Source of the DNA: Paraclostridium ghonii
GTDB lineage: Bacteria; Bacillota; Clostridia; Peptostreptococcales; Peptostreptococcaceae
Reading direction: 5' to 3'
Assembly (NCBI RefSeq): GCF_023653455.1
Contig: NZ_JAKEDR010000008.1
Coordinates: forward strand, 1 to 40,208
Length of the DNA: 40,208 bases
Under the pieces are notes generated by a model, which worked only from the letters and a program-made list of their open reading frames with translations, made no database searches and was not told where the DNA came from. This document shows, piece after piece, positions 1 through 7,183 of the stretch (its first letter is position 1; each line of letters starts with the position of its first letter). The position numbers and the translations under genes are program-made.

Positions 1-228
1 ATTTTCAAAACTACAATTTAAAAATTCTATATTTTCAAATTGTATATCTTTTAACTTTTTATTTTCAAATTTAGAGTTTTTTACAGTCTTTAAATCTAAA
101 ATTTTATCTATTTTTATGTATTTATTAAATTCATATAAATTTATATCTTTTAAATTATTATCATTTAGTCGATTATTAACTTCTTTATTTGCAATTTTTC
201 TTAATTTATTAAATTCAATAGTTCTCAT
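1..228 (-). CDS. Pentapeptide-repeat protein, N-terminal fragment
   Basis: Only the first 76 codons are inside the window; the frame stays open through position 1, so the gene continues to the left. The start is an ATG at 228-226 preceded by a GAGGA ribosome binding site about six bases away. The first 50 residues are polar and charged with no signal peptide. From about residue 52 a strict five-residue periodicity appears, with the central bulky residue at F54, L59, F64, F69 and F74 and an N or D usually two positions later. That is the signature of a pentapeptide-repeat right-handed beta helix. Family members do varied jobs, including shielding DNA gyrase, and no specific function can be given from this fragment. 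The 156 bases to the divergent gene at 385 must hold promoters for both directions, but I could not pick either with confidence. Confidence 0.7.
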   Translation of the reverse strand, partial: MRTIEFNKLRKIANKEVNNRLNDNNLKDINLYEFNKYIKIDKILDLKTVKNSKFENKKLKDIQFENIEFLNCSFEN

Positions 229-384
229 AATATTCCTCACATAAATATTTTCATAATACTAATTATTTCGTTTTAATGTTTTGTTAATCCTTTGAAATAA
301 ATATTTTGTCATATTATTTTTATCATAATACTAGAATTTTTTTAATATACTTGTACAAATAACTATTTTGGGGAGGATAAATTT

Positions 385-813
385 ATGAATACAAAGATAC
401 TAGTTTTAGAAGAAAAACTACCGAAAAAATGTTGCTCATACTGTAGTCATCTTTCTTTAGAGGGTCCTAATGATGATTTTACTTATGATATTAAATGTGT
501 GCTTTCAAATAGTACTCCTTTAAATGGAGATACATGTGAAAATTTTGATCCTGAATATACTAATTTAAACAATATAGATTTAAATACATTATACCTAAAA
601 TTTTTAGAAGCAAATATTAGAGTTGACTATACATCTTACTTAAAATCTTTACATTGGCAGATATTTAGAGAAAAGGCTTTAGATTACTATGATTATGAAT
701 GTACTAAGTGCGGATGTAATAAAAACTTAGATGTATATCATATAAACGATAACTTTGGACGCGAAACTTATGATGATGTAAATGTGCTTTGTGAAAACTG
801 TTTAAAAAATTAA
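385..813 (+). CDS. Small cysteine-rich protein with HNH-like C-terminus
   Basis: A 142-residue protein with a strong GGGGAGGA ribosome binding site before the ATG. Two cysteine clusters are visible. The N-terminal one has C16/C17, C20, C38 and C51 and could bind zinc. The C-terminal one has C106-x2-C109, H119 and C136-x2-C139 and follows the layout of HNH endonuclease zinc fingers: a CxxC pair, a YHI segment, then 'NVLCENC'. The usual HH pair is HI here and the final histidine after the last CxxC is missing, so nuclease activity is doubtful. It could be a degenerate HNH fold or a plain double zinc ribbon. There is no signal peptide or membrane segment. A strong hairpin follows the stop codon, so it is probably monocistronic or only partly co-transcribed with the DUF1540 gene. 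Confidence 0.65.
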   Translation: MNTKILVLEEKLPKKCCSYCSHLSLEGPNDDFTYDIKCVLSNSTPLNGDTCENFDPEYTNLNNIDLNTLYLKFLEANIRVDYTSYLKSLHWQIFREKALDYYDYECTKCGCNKNLDVYHINDNFGRETYDDVNVLCENCLKN

Positions 814-851
814 ATTTATATACTACTAATATTTTTTCTAAATAAACAGAT

Positions 852-893
852 AATAAATTCATAGTCAAAGTGACTATGAATTTATTTTATTTT
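852..893 (+). terminator. Perfect 16-bp hairpin after the HNH-like gene
   Basis: Bases 852-867 are the exact reverse complement of 871-886, with a three-base loop and a T-rich tail. This fits an intrinsic terminator for the gene ending at 813. Its 3' arm ends only about eight bases before the ribosome binding site (894-898) of the next gene, so it could also act as a 5'-UTR element of that gene. Confidence 0.75.
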
Positions 894-905
894 GGAGGTA
901 ATTAT

Positions 906-1211
906 ATGTCAAATCCTATAAACTGTTCAGCTTCAAGTTGTGCATATAACAATGGTGGCGGATGTTATGCATCTGGAATACAAGTAAAAGGTTCTAGAGC
1001 AAATACAACAGCTCAAACAAACTGTGCAACTTACCAAGATAAAGCATCAAGTTCATTTACTAACTGTTCAGATGAATGTACTTGTGCTAAAACTAATTCT
1101 ATATCTTGTGCTGCTCATAACTGTGAGCACAACAATAACGGATGCTGTAAAGCTGAGTCTGTTAAAATAAACATGCAAGATGCATCTTGTGAAACTTTTG
1201 TAACTAAATAG
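906..1211 (+). CDS. Two-domain DUF1540 protein
   Basis: 101 residues. The chosen ATG at 906 has a GGAGG site at 894-898. An in-frame codon further upstream lies inside the preceding hairpin and is rejected. The protein consists of two copies of the DUF1540 pattern: cysteines in a CxxxxCxYN / G-x-C / T-x-C-x-(T/F) arrangement, repeated with a short serine-rich linker (first copy about residues 6-46, second about 66-99). DUF1540 proteins are small cysteine-rich proteins common in Clostridia and Bacilli. Their function is unknown to me, although the conserved cysteines suggest metal binding. There is no signal peptide. It is followed by a long nested hairpin and the convergent buk gene. Confidence 0.85.
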   Translation: MSNPINCSASSCAYNNGGGCYASGIQVKGSRANTTAQTNCATYQDKASSSFTNCSDECTCAKTNSISCAAHNCEHNNNGCCKAESVKINMQDASCETFVTK

Positions 1212-1238
1212 TCCCACACTATATTATTTACAAAATAA

Positions 1239-1385
1239 AATAGAACTGACTAAAAACAAGCAGTGAAAAAGATAAATAGGGTATACATATGTGTTTTAGT
1301 GACTTTTTTAAAGTTTTTTTTAGATTTCAAGGAGTAAAACACATACGTATACCCGAAATTTACTACTATTTTAGTCAGCTATTTT
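1239..1385. terminator. Long nested inverted repeat between convergent genes
   Basis: The inner stem is 1279-1298 pairing with 1335-1354 (20 bp, one G-U) around a 36-base loop. An outer stem of about ten pairs (about 1246-1255 with 1369-1378) encloses it, and T-rich tails are present in both directions. It lies between the DUF1540 gene (+) and buk (-), so bidirectional termination is the simplest role. The stem is much longer than a termination hairpin needs to be. Confidence 0.6.
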
Positions 1386-1389
1386 TATT

Positions 1390-2481
1390 TTAATTGAAAT
1401 TTAAATCTTCAACTACTTCTTTATATTCGCTACAACTTTCTTCACCTTTTAAAATTCTTAAAGTTCCATAAGAAAGAGCTTCTAATTCATTTTCTCCTGC
1501 TAATACGTTTACAGGTGCTATAAATCTAATTTTGTCACTTAAGTTTTTAGTTAAGTTTTTAGAATAAGCAATTCCTCCTGTTAAAATTATTGCATCCACG
1601 TCTCCCTCTAAAACTGTAGATAACTCTCCTATACCCTTTGCAACTTGATAAATTAAAGCATCATATATTAATTTAGCCTTTTCATCACCATTTTCTATCA
1701 TTTTTTCAACTTCTCTTATATCTACAGTTTTTAAATGACCTACTATTCCACCTTTTCCTCTAATTTTTTTGAGCATCTCTTTGTGAGTATATTTACCACT
1801 ATAACACATGTCTACAACTTTTTTTACAGGTATTCTTCCACTTCTTTCTGGTGAAAATGGTCCTTCATCATCAGAAACTACATCTACCATTTGACCATTT
1901 TTATGTGCTGCTATAGTTATTCCACCTCCAAGATGTGCTACTATTAAGTTCATATCCTTGTAATCTCTATCCTTTTCTTTTGCAAATTTAATAGCCATAG
2001 CTCTTGAATTTAATGCATGACTTAAACAAGTTCTCTTTATTTCAGGAATACCTAAAACTCTAGCTACATCAATTAATTCATCAACAGCTACACTATCGTA
2101 AATATATGCGTTTACACCTATTTCTTTTGCTATTTCATAAGATATAAGTGCGCCTAAATTTGATGCATGTTCTATTATAGGTCTATTTTTTAATCTATCT
2201 ACCATAACCTCATTTACTAAATAAGCACCAGGTTTTACAGGAGGTAATATACCACCCCTTCCAACTATAGCACTTAAGTCATTTTTTTTAAAATCGTTTT
2301 CCTGAAGGGTATTTAAAACTTTTTCTTTTCTCATTTCAAATTGGTCTGTTATGCTTTTGTAATTTTCCAATTCACTTGCGCTGTGATTTATACTTTTTGA
2401 AAAAAGCATATTTTCATCTTCATATACTGCAATTTTAGTAGATGTCGAACCTGGATTAATCGCTAATATTTTATATCCCAT
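1390..2481 (-). CDS. buk: Butyrate kinase family acid kinase
   Basis: 363 residues, the usual length for butyrate kinase. The ASKHA-fold phosphate motif 'AINPGSTSTKIAVYEDE' is at residues 6-22, and 'VGRGGILPPVKPGAYLVNE' and 'IVAHLGGGITIAAHKNG' match the family well. The enzyme interconverts an acyl phosphate plus ADP with the free acid plus ATP (butyrate, and branched-chain or other acids in relatives), in the cytosol. It is the last gene of the operon aminotransferase-iorA-iorB-buk. Its ribosome binding site (AAGGGGAG) overlaps the iorB stop codon and only three bases separate the two genes, which implies translational coupling. The context suggests it recovers ATP from acyl-CoA made by the Ior enzyme, but no phosphotransacylase gene is beside it. 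The substrate is inference. Confidence 0.9.
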   Translation of the reverse strand: MGYKILAINPGSTSTKIAVYEDENMLFSKSINHSASELENYKSITDQFEMRKEKVLNTLQENDFKKNDLSAIVGRGGILPPVKPGAYLVNEVMVDRLKNRPIIEHASNLGALISYEIAKEIGVNAYIYDSVAVDELIDVARVLGIPEIKRTCLSHALNSRAMAIKFAKEKDRDYKDMNLIVAHLGGGITIAAHKNGQMVDVVSDDEGPFSPERSGRIPVKKVVDMCYSGKYTHKEMLKKIRGKGGIVGHLKTVDIREVEKMIENGDEKAKLIYDALIYQVAKGIGELSTVLEGDVDAIILTGGIAYSKNLTKNLSDKIRFIAPVNVLAGENELEALSYGTLRILKGEESCSEYKEVVEDLNFN

Positions 2482-2484
2482 AAA

Positions 2485-3063
2485 CTACTCCCCTTTGACT
2501 AAATTCATTCCTAATTTAAATGCCTCTATATTTACGTCTATAAACTCCTTTTTTACATTATTACTTATAATTTTATTCCAGTCAATATGTTCAAGGTTCA
2601 TAGATTTAACTAAACTTCCAAGTAATATTACATTCATAGTCTTTTGATTTCCAAGTTTAATAGCACTATCTGATGCTTTTATTAGTTTAGCTTTAACTCT
2701 TAATAGCTCTTTACTTATTTCTTCATCTTTATATTCAGCTTTTCCAGTAAGTATTGGCATTGAATTTATTTTATAATCATTGACTATTATCTTTCCATCT
2801 TCTTTTAAATAATTTAACCATCTTAATGCTTCCATTTTTTCAAATGAAACTAAAATATCAGCTCCTCCTTTTTCTATAACTGGAGAATACACTTTATCAC
2901 CATATCTAACTTGAGAAGATACTGATCCGCCCCTTTGACTCATCCCATGAATTTCACTCATTTTTACATCATATCCAGATTCCATAAGACCAATTGTTAG
3001 AAGTTTACTTGCCAGTATAGTCCCTTGTCCCCCTACTCCAACTAAAAGCACACTCTTTGTCAT
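2485..3063 (-). CDS. iorB: Indolepyruvate:ferredoxin oxidoreductase, beta subunit
   Basis: 192 residues. The start is the ATG at 3063, one base after the iorA stop codon (TAA-A-ATG), with an AGGGGGC site inside the iorA end. An upstream in-frame start would overlap the iorA ferredoxin domain and is rejected. The N-terminus 'VLLVGVGGQGTILASKLL' is the gamma-domain signature of 2-oxoacid:ferredoxin oxidoreductases, and 'SEIHGMSQRGGSV' is typical of IorB. With IorA it decarboxylates aryl pyruvates (indolepyruvate, phenylpyruvate and similar) to aryl-acetyl-CoA while reducing ferredoxin, in the cytosol. It is transcribed between iorA and buk with near-zero gaps. Confidence 0.93.
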   Translation of the reverse strand: MTKSVLLVGVGGQGTILASKLLTIGLMESGYDVKMSEIHGMSQRGGSVSSQVRYGDKVYSPVIEKGGADILVSFEKMEALRWLNYLKEDGKIIVNDYKINSMPILTGKAEYKDEEISKELLRVKAKLIKASDSAIKLGNQKTMNVILLGSLVKSMNLEHIDWNKIISNNVKKEFIDVNIEAFKLGMNLVKGE

Positions 3064-3064
3064 T

Positions 3065-4849
3065 TTATTTGCCCCCTTTATATATAGCTTGTTTTGGACA
3101 CATTTGTGAACACACTTCACATCCTACGCAACTAGTTTTATCAATACATACTTTTTTATTTTCTTTATCAAAAGATATAGATGGACATCCAGATTTTATG
3201 CATAACTTGCATCCTATACATAAATTTTTATCTACATTACACTTTTGTTTGAATGCATCTTTAAATTCTTCTTTATCTTCCTTAGAAAATTTCTTAAGAA
3301 CACATGGCCATCTTGTTATTATTACACTGGCTTCATCTAATGATAATGCCCAATCTAGTGCACTATTTACTTCCTTTAAATCGTTTGGATTTATAGTTTT
3401 TACATGTTCTATTCCACATGCTAAAACTAATTTCTCTATATCAATTTCTTTAACTTCTTTACCTTGTAATGTGTATCCTGTTCCAGGGTTTTGTTGATGT
3501 CCTGTCATACCAGTAATTCTATTATCTAGTATGACTGATATCGCATTACTTTGATTGTAAGCTATATCTAAAAGTGAGTTTATTCCAGTATGGAAAAATG
3601 TAGAATCTCCTAAAATCCCAATAGTCCTCATCTTGTTGTTTTCTTTCATATTAAATACTTGTTGTGCTCCATGTCCTATACTTAAGCTTGAGCCCATACA
3701 TACTATTGAATCTAATGCATTATAGGGGCTTGCAAATGCTAGTGAGTAGCATCCAATATCTCCTGATATCATAATATTTTTTCTTTTTCCTATTTCATAG
3801 AAAAATCCTCTATGAGGACATCCTGAACATAGTGTAGGAGGTCTTCCAACTACTAAATCCTCATTATATTCTATAGTTTTTATATTTTCTCCTAGCATAA
3901 CTTCTCTTATTACATCAGGAGTCATTTCTCCTGTATATGGGAATATAGCTTTCCCTATTACCTCTATTCCCATAGCTTTTACTTGATCTTCTATAAATTT
4001 ATCATTTTCTTCTATTACATATATCCTTTTAACTTTGCTCGCAAATTCTTTTATTTTTATATCTGGTAGTGGATTTGTAAATCCTAATTTTAAATATGAT
4101 ACATTATCTTTAAAAACTTCTTTTGCATAGTTATAACAAACTCCACTAGCTATTATTCCTATATCTTTACTATTTAGCTCTATAAAGTTAAGGTCTGTTT
4201 TGTTTGAGTAATCACTTAACTTGTTTAACCTTTCTTCTACTTTTATTCTAAGTACCCTAGAATACGCTGGGATAGCAACTCTATTTTGAACATCTTTTTC
4301 ATAATCTAATATCTTAACTTCTTCTCTTTCTATGCAATCTACTGTTCCTTTTGAATGGCATAATCTAGTTGTAACTCTATATAAAACTGGAGTATTATAT
4401 TCTTCGCTTACTCTATAGGCTTCTTTTAGCATATCCTTAGCTTCTTGGCTAGTTGATGGTTCAAATAAAGCTATTTTAGCAAATTTAGCATAGTTTCTGT
4501 TATCTTGTTCATTTTGAGATGAATGCATTCCAGGCTCATCAGCTGAAACCAATACCATACCTCCATTTACACCTGTGTATGCTAAAGTGAATAGTGGGTC
4601 TGCTGCTACATTAACCCCTACATGTTTCATACATGCTAAAGTCCTAGCTCCTGCCATAGAACCACCTATAGTTGCTTCAAGTGCTACTTTTTCATTAGGT
4701 GCCCATTCTGCTAGTATGCTGTCTTTATATGTAGCTACATTCTCTAATATTTCAGTACTTGGAGTCCCTGGATATGCAGATGCATATTTAACTCCAGCTT
4801 CATAAGCCCCTCTAGCTATTGCTTCATTTCCTGTCATTAATAATTTCAT
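3065..4849 (-). CDS. iorA: Indolepyruvate:ferredoxin oxidoreductase, alpha subunit
   Basis: 594 residues, full length. The N-terminal pyrimidine-binding domain begins 'MKLLMTGNEAIARGAYEAGV', with 'SAYPGTPSTEIL' following. A CSGCPHRG motif lies at about 341-348. The thiamine-diphosphate site is GDS at 414-416 with N443 about 28 residues later. The C-terminus is a two-cluster ferredoxin domain: C544, C547, C550, C555 and C574, C577, C580, C584. It binds ThDP and passes electrons to ferredoxin during oxidative decarboxylation of aromatic 2-oxo acids to acyl-CoA. AGGGGGA precedes the ATG. The aminotransferase gene 46 bases upstream would supply the 2-oxo acid substrate. Confidence 0.95.
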   Translation of the reverse strand: MKLLMTGNEAIARGAYEAGVKYASAYPGTPSTEILENVATYKDSILAEWAPNEKVALEATIGGSMAGARTLACMKHVGVNVAADPLFTLAYTGVNGGMVLVSADEPGMHSSQNEQDNRNYAKFAKIALFEPSTSQEAKDMLKEAYRVSEEYNTPVLYRVTTRLCHSKGTVDCIEREEVKILDYEKDVQNRVAIPAYSRVLRIKVEERLNKLSDYSNKTDLNFIELNSKDIGIIASGVCYNYAKEVFKDNVSYLKLGFTNPLPDIKIKEFASKVKRIYVIEENDKFIEDQVKAMGIEVIGKAIFPYTGEMTPDVIREVMLGENIKTIEYNEDLVVGRPPTLCSGCPHRGFFYEIGKRKNIMISGDIGCYSLAFASPYNALDSIVCMGSSLSIGHGAQQVFNMKENNKMRTIGILGDSTFFHTGINSLLDIAYNQSNAISVILDNRITGMTGHQQNPGTGYTLQGKEVKEIDIEKLVLACGIEHVKTINPNDLKEVNSALDWALSLDEASVIITRWPCVLKKFSKEDKEEFKDAFKQKCNVDKNLCIGCKLCIKSGCPSISFDKENKKVCIDKTSCVGCEVCSQMCPKQAIYKGGK

Positions 4850-4895
4850 TTTTATCCCCCTATTTTTATAATCTTTAAGTTTTTCTATTTTAAAT

Positions 4896-6143
4896 TTAAT
4901 CTACTAAATCAATTGCTTCTTTTATAATCTTAGGTGCTATTTTACACTTTTCTTTATTTACGGCACATACGGCAAATCTTATTCCCATTTTTAAAGGTAT
5001 TGTATATAACTTACTTTCTATTGCTTTTTCACATACTTTCATAGGATTTTTGCAAGGTATGCTTATAAAGAATCCATCTCTATAAGGAAGTATATTTAAC
5101 CCTATGTCTTTAGCCTCATCTACAAATATTTGAGCTCTTTCTTTTAATACTGATTTATATGAATTTTTTTCTTCTTCATATCTTTTTAATTTTTCTTCAT
5201 CATTTATTATTGTTGATAGTAATTCCATTGCCCCTCTATTGCAGTTAGACCAATTTGCTCTTGCAGAATGGGAACATGAGTAGTAAAATTCATCAGCTAT
5301 ATCCTTATCTTTTGATATACATAAACAAGCTCCACTTCTCATTCCGTATGCAGTATATCCTTTTGACATACTAAATCCTACAATTACTAATATATTTTCA
5401 GGTAAGTTTTCAAACTTTTTAAAAAAGCTTCTAGTATCATTTCCATCTTTACCGGAAAAATCTATGTATGCTACGTCTATAAATAAAGTTATTTTCTTAC
5501 TAATATCTTTGCTACTTTCTTTACAAAGATTTAATATTTTGTCCCATTCATCATCGGATATTGTATATCCCGTTGGATTGTGGGCAGGTGTATTAAATAT
5601 AGAAAAAACTCTTTCTTGTTTTTTTAATAAATATATAAATTGATCTTTAAATGATTCAAAGTTAAAATTCCCTTCTTTGTTAAATAATTCATAATTTGTA
5701 ATTTTTCTGTCTATCTCTTCACTAATAACTTTGTATGGCCCCCAGTACCAATCTGGAACAAGTATAGACTCCTCTTTTTCTGTATAGTTAAATACTGCTA
5801 ACTTTATAGATCCAGATCCTCCTGGAGATGCAACTACTCTTATATTACTATTTGGCATGTACTCTTTAAAGCAAGCTTTTTTAACAGCCTCCTTATAATC
5901 GTTTTGCCCTGCAATTTGAGCATATGCTGCAATTTGTGTATTATCTAATTTTTTATATTCATCATAAACAGATTTTAAAGTTATAAGATTTCCTTCATCA
6001 TCCATAATTGCTCCTATAGTAGCATTTATAACATTTTTTTTGCCATTTTCTTTCTCATCTATTTGAGCCCTTTTAGATAAGCTAAATATTATATCTTCTT
6101 CTTTTGGCCAAATTGCATGCTTGGCCGCCATTGACTTAATCAT
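4896..6143 (-). CDS. PLP-dependent class I/II aminotransferase
   Basis: 415 residues, fold-type I. The PLP lysine sits in 'GFSMSKGYTAYGMRSG' and the Asn-Pro motif in 'NTPAHNPTGYTISDDEW'; the aspartate that contacts the pyridine ring is likely in 'FIDVAYIDFSG'. AGGAGGG precedes the ATG. It heads the operon aminotransferase-iorA-iorB-buk, so it probably converts an aromatic or aspartate-type amino acid to the 2-oxo acid used by Ior. Its exact amino-acid preference cannot be read from sequence. The upstream 109 bases hold the codY terminator and must also hold this operon's promoter. A TTGAAA followed 17 bases later by TTAAAT is present, but the -10 is weak and I do not annotate it. Confidence 0.88.
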   Translation of the reverse strand: MIKSMAAKHAIWPKEEDIIFSLSKRAQIDEKENGKKNVINATIGAIMDDEGNLITLKSVYDEYKKLDNTQIAAYAQIAGQNDYKEAVKKACFKEYMPNSNIRVVASPGGSGSIKLAVFNYTEKEESILVPDWYWGPYKVISEEIDRKITNYELFNKEGNFNFESFKDQFIYLLKKQERVFSIFNTPAHNPTGYTISDDEWDKILNLCKESSKDISKKITLFIDVAYIDFSGKDGNDTRSFFKKFENLPENILVIVGFSMSKGYTAYGMRSGACLCISKDKDIADEFYYSCSHSARANWSNCNRGAMELLSTIINDEEKLKRYEEEKNSYKSVLKERAQIFVDEAKDIGLNILPYRDGFFISIPCKNPMKVCEKAIESKLYTIPLKMGIRFAVCAVNKEKCKIAPKIIKEAIDLVD

Positions 6144-6208
6144 AAAATCCCTCCTAAATATTTATATATTAATACATATTACATTTAATTGAATTTAATG
6201 ATTGTTTT

Positions 6209-6245
6209 CAAAAAAAAATAAGACATCCTTATGGATGTCCTATTT
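6209..6245 (-). terminator. Intrinsic terminator of codY
   Basis: On the minus strand a stem GGACATCC / GGATGTC(T) with a four-base ATAA loop is followed by a run of eight or more T. It starts a few bases after the codY stop codon. Confidence 0.9.
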
Positions 6246-6252
6246 CTTATAG

Positions 6253-7035
6253 TTAATTAGACTTTATCTTCTCTAATTCGTCTATTAATTTGTCGTTAAG
6301 AACTTTTATGTGAGTTCCTTTCATTCCTAGTGATCTAGATTCTATAACCCCTGCACTTTCAAACTTCCTTAGTGCATTTACTATTACAGATCTTGTTATT
6401 CCTACTCTGTCAGCAATTTTACTTGCAACAAGTAATCCTTCTCTACCACTTAATTCTTCAAATATATGCTCTACAGCTTCTAATTCAGAATATGATAATG
6501 TTCCAATAGCCATTTGTACTACAGCTTTCTTTCTCATTTCTTCTTCTAATTCTTCACCTATAGCTCTTAATATTTCAAGTCCTATAACTGTTGCGCTATA
6601 TTCTGCTATTACTAGATCGTCATCTGTAAATTTTTGATTGTATCTTGCAAGTATTAATGTCCCTAATCTTTGTCCACTACATAGTATTGGAACTATTGTT
6701 AAGTATTTTTCTTTTCTATCTACCTCATATGGAAGAAGTTCTACCAGTTCTTCCCCAGTTAAGTTTTCTTTAGTTTCGTTTATTTTTAATATACTCTTTG
6801 AATATGCTTCTGGAAACATTTTTTTATGTGTTTTTTCATCTTCTATAACTGAACTGTCTTTTTCAACATTAAGATAAAGTCCTAATATTTTCCCTTTAGT
6901 ACTTACAACATAAGCATTTGAGCTTAAAACCTCACCTAATGCTTCAGCTAATAAATTAAATGATACATTACTCCCACCACTAGTTTGTAATGTTTTGTTT
7001 ATTTTCCTTGTTTTTTGTAGCATTTCACTTGCCAT
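6253..7035 (-). CDS. codY: Global transcriptional regulator CodY
   Basis: 260 residues, the usual CodY length. The N-terminal GAF domain (about 1-155) binds branched-chain amino acids. The C-terminal winged helix-turn-helix includes '[19 protein letters not shown]' at about 204-222, the DNA-recognition region conserved across Firmicutes. CodY represses nutrient-scavenging, transport and (in clostridia) toxin or sporulation genes when GTP and branched-chain amino acids are plentiful. It is last in the minus-strand run yraN-comM-dprA-topA-codY. No terminator is visible between topA and codY, so read-through is likely in addition to its own promoter. GAGGAG lies ten bases before the ATG. A likely target in this window is brnQ. 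Confidence 0.97.
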   Translation of the reverse strand: MASEMLQKTRKINKTLQTSGGSNVSFNLLAEALGEVLSSNAYVVSTKGKILGLYLNVEKDSSVIEDEKTHKKMFPEAYSKSILKINETKENLTGEELVELLPYEVDRKEKYLTIVPILCSGQRLGTLILARYNQKFTDDDLVIAEYSATVIGLEILRAIGEELEEEMRKKAVVQMAIGTLSYSELEAVEHIFEELSGREGLLVASKIADRVGITRSVIVNALRKFESAGVIESRSLGMKGTHIKVLNDKLIDELEKIKSN

Positions 7036-7120
7036 CTATTATCATCTCCTCATGAAGTTGGCCACTTTTATACCCTTAATACATTTATTATTATTTTAAC
7101 GTTCTTACTTTAGCACTGTC

Positions 7121-7149
7121 ATATTATCATAATTTCAAATCTTTTTCAA
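7121..7149 (-). promoter_or_regulatory. Possible codY promoter
   Basis: On the minus strand TTGAAA (7149-7144) lies 17 bases from TAATAT (7126-7121), and a TG one base upstream of the -10 gives an extended -10. It sits in the 148-base topA-codY gap, about 85 bases before the codY ATG. The -10 matches only four of six consensus bases, in AT-rich DNA. Confidence 0.45.
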
Positions 7150-7183
7150 TACTATAAATTGGTTTTTGATACATTATTTCCTA

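Noticed and set aside
281..334. Promoter for the gene at 385
   Set aside because: Several TTGNNA and TAnnnT pairs occur in this AT-rich spacer, but none has both good boxes and 16-18 base spacing.
1239..1385. Retron-like msr/msd from nested inverted repeats
   Set aside because: No reverse transcriptase gene is in the window and the conserved branching G context cannot be shown; a long terminator is simpler.
3065..3120. Longer iorB with a 19-residue leader
   Set aside because: It would overlap the iorA ferredoxin domain; the ATG at 3063 has a ribosome site and gives the conserved N-terminus.
6195..6215. CodY box upstream of the aminotransferase-ior-buk operon
   Set aside because: The best match is about 10 of 15 and lies in the T run of the codY terminator, so it is likely composition noise.
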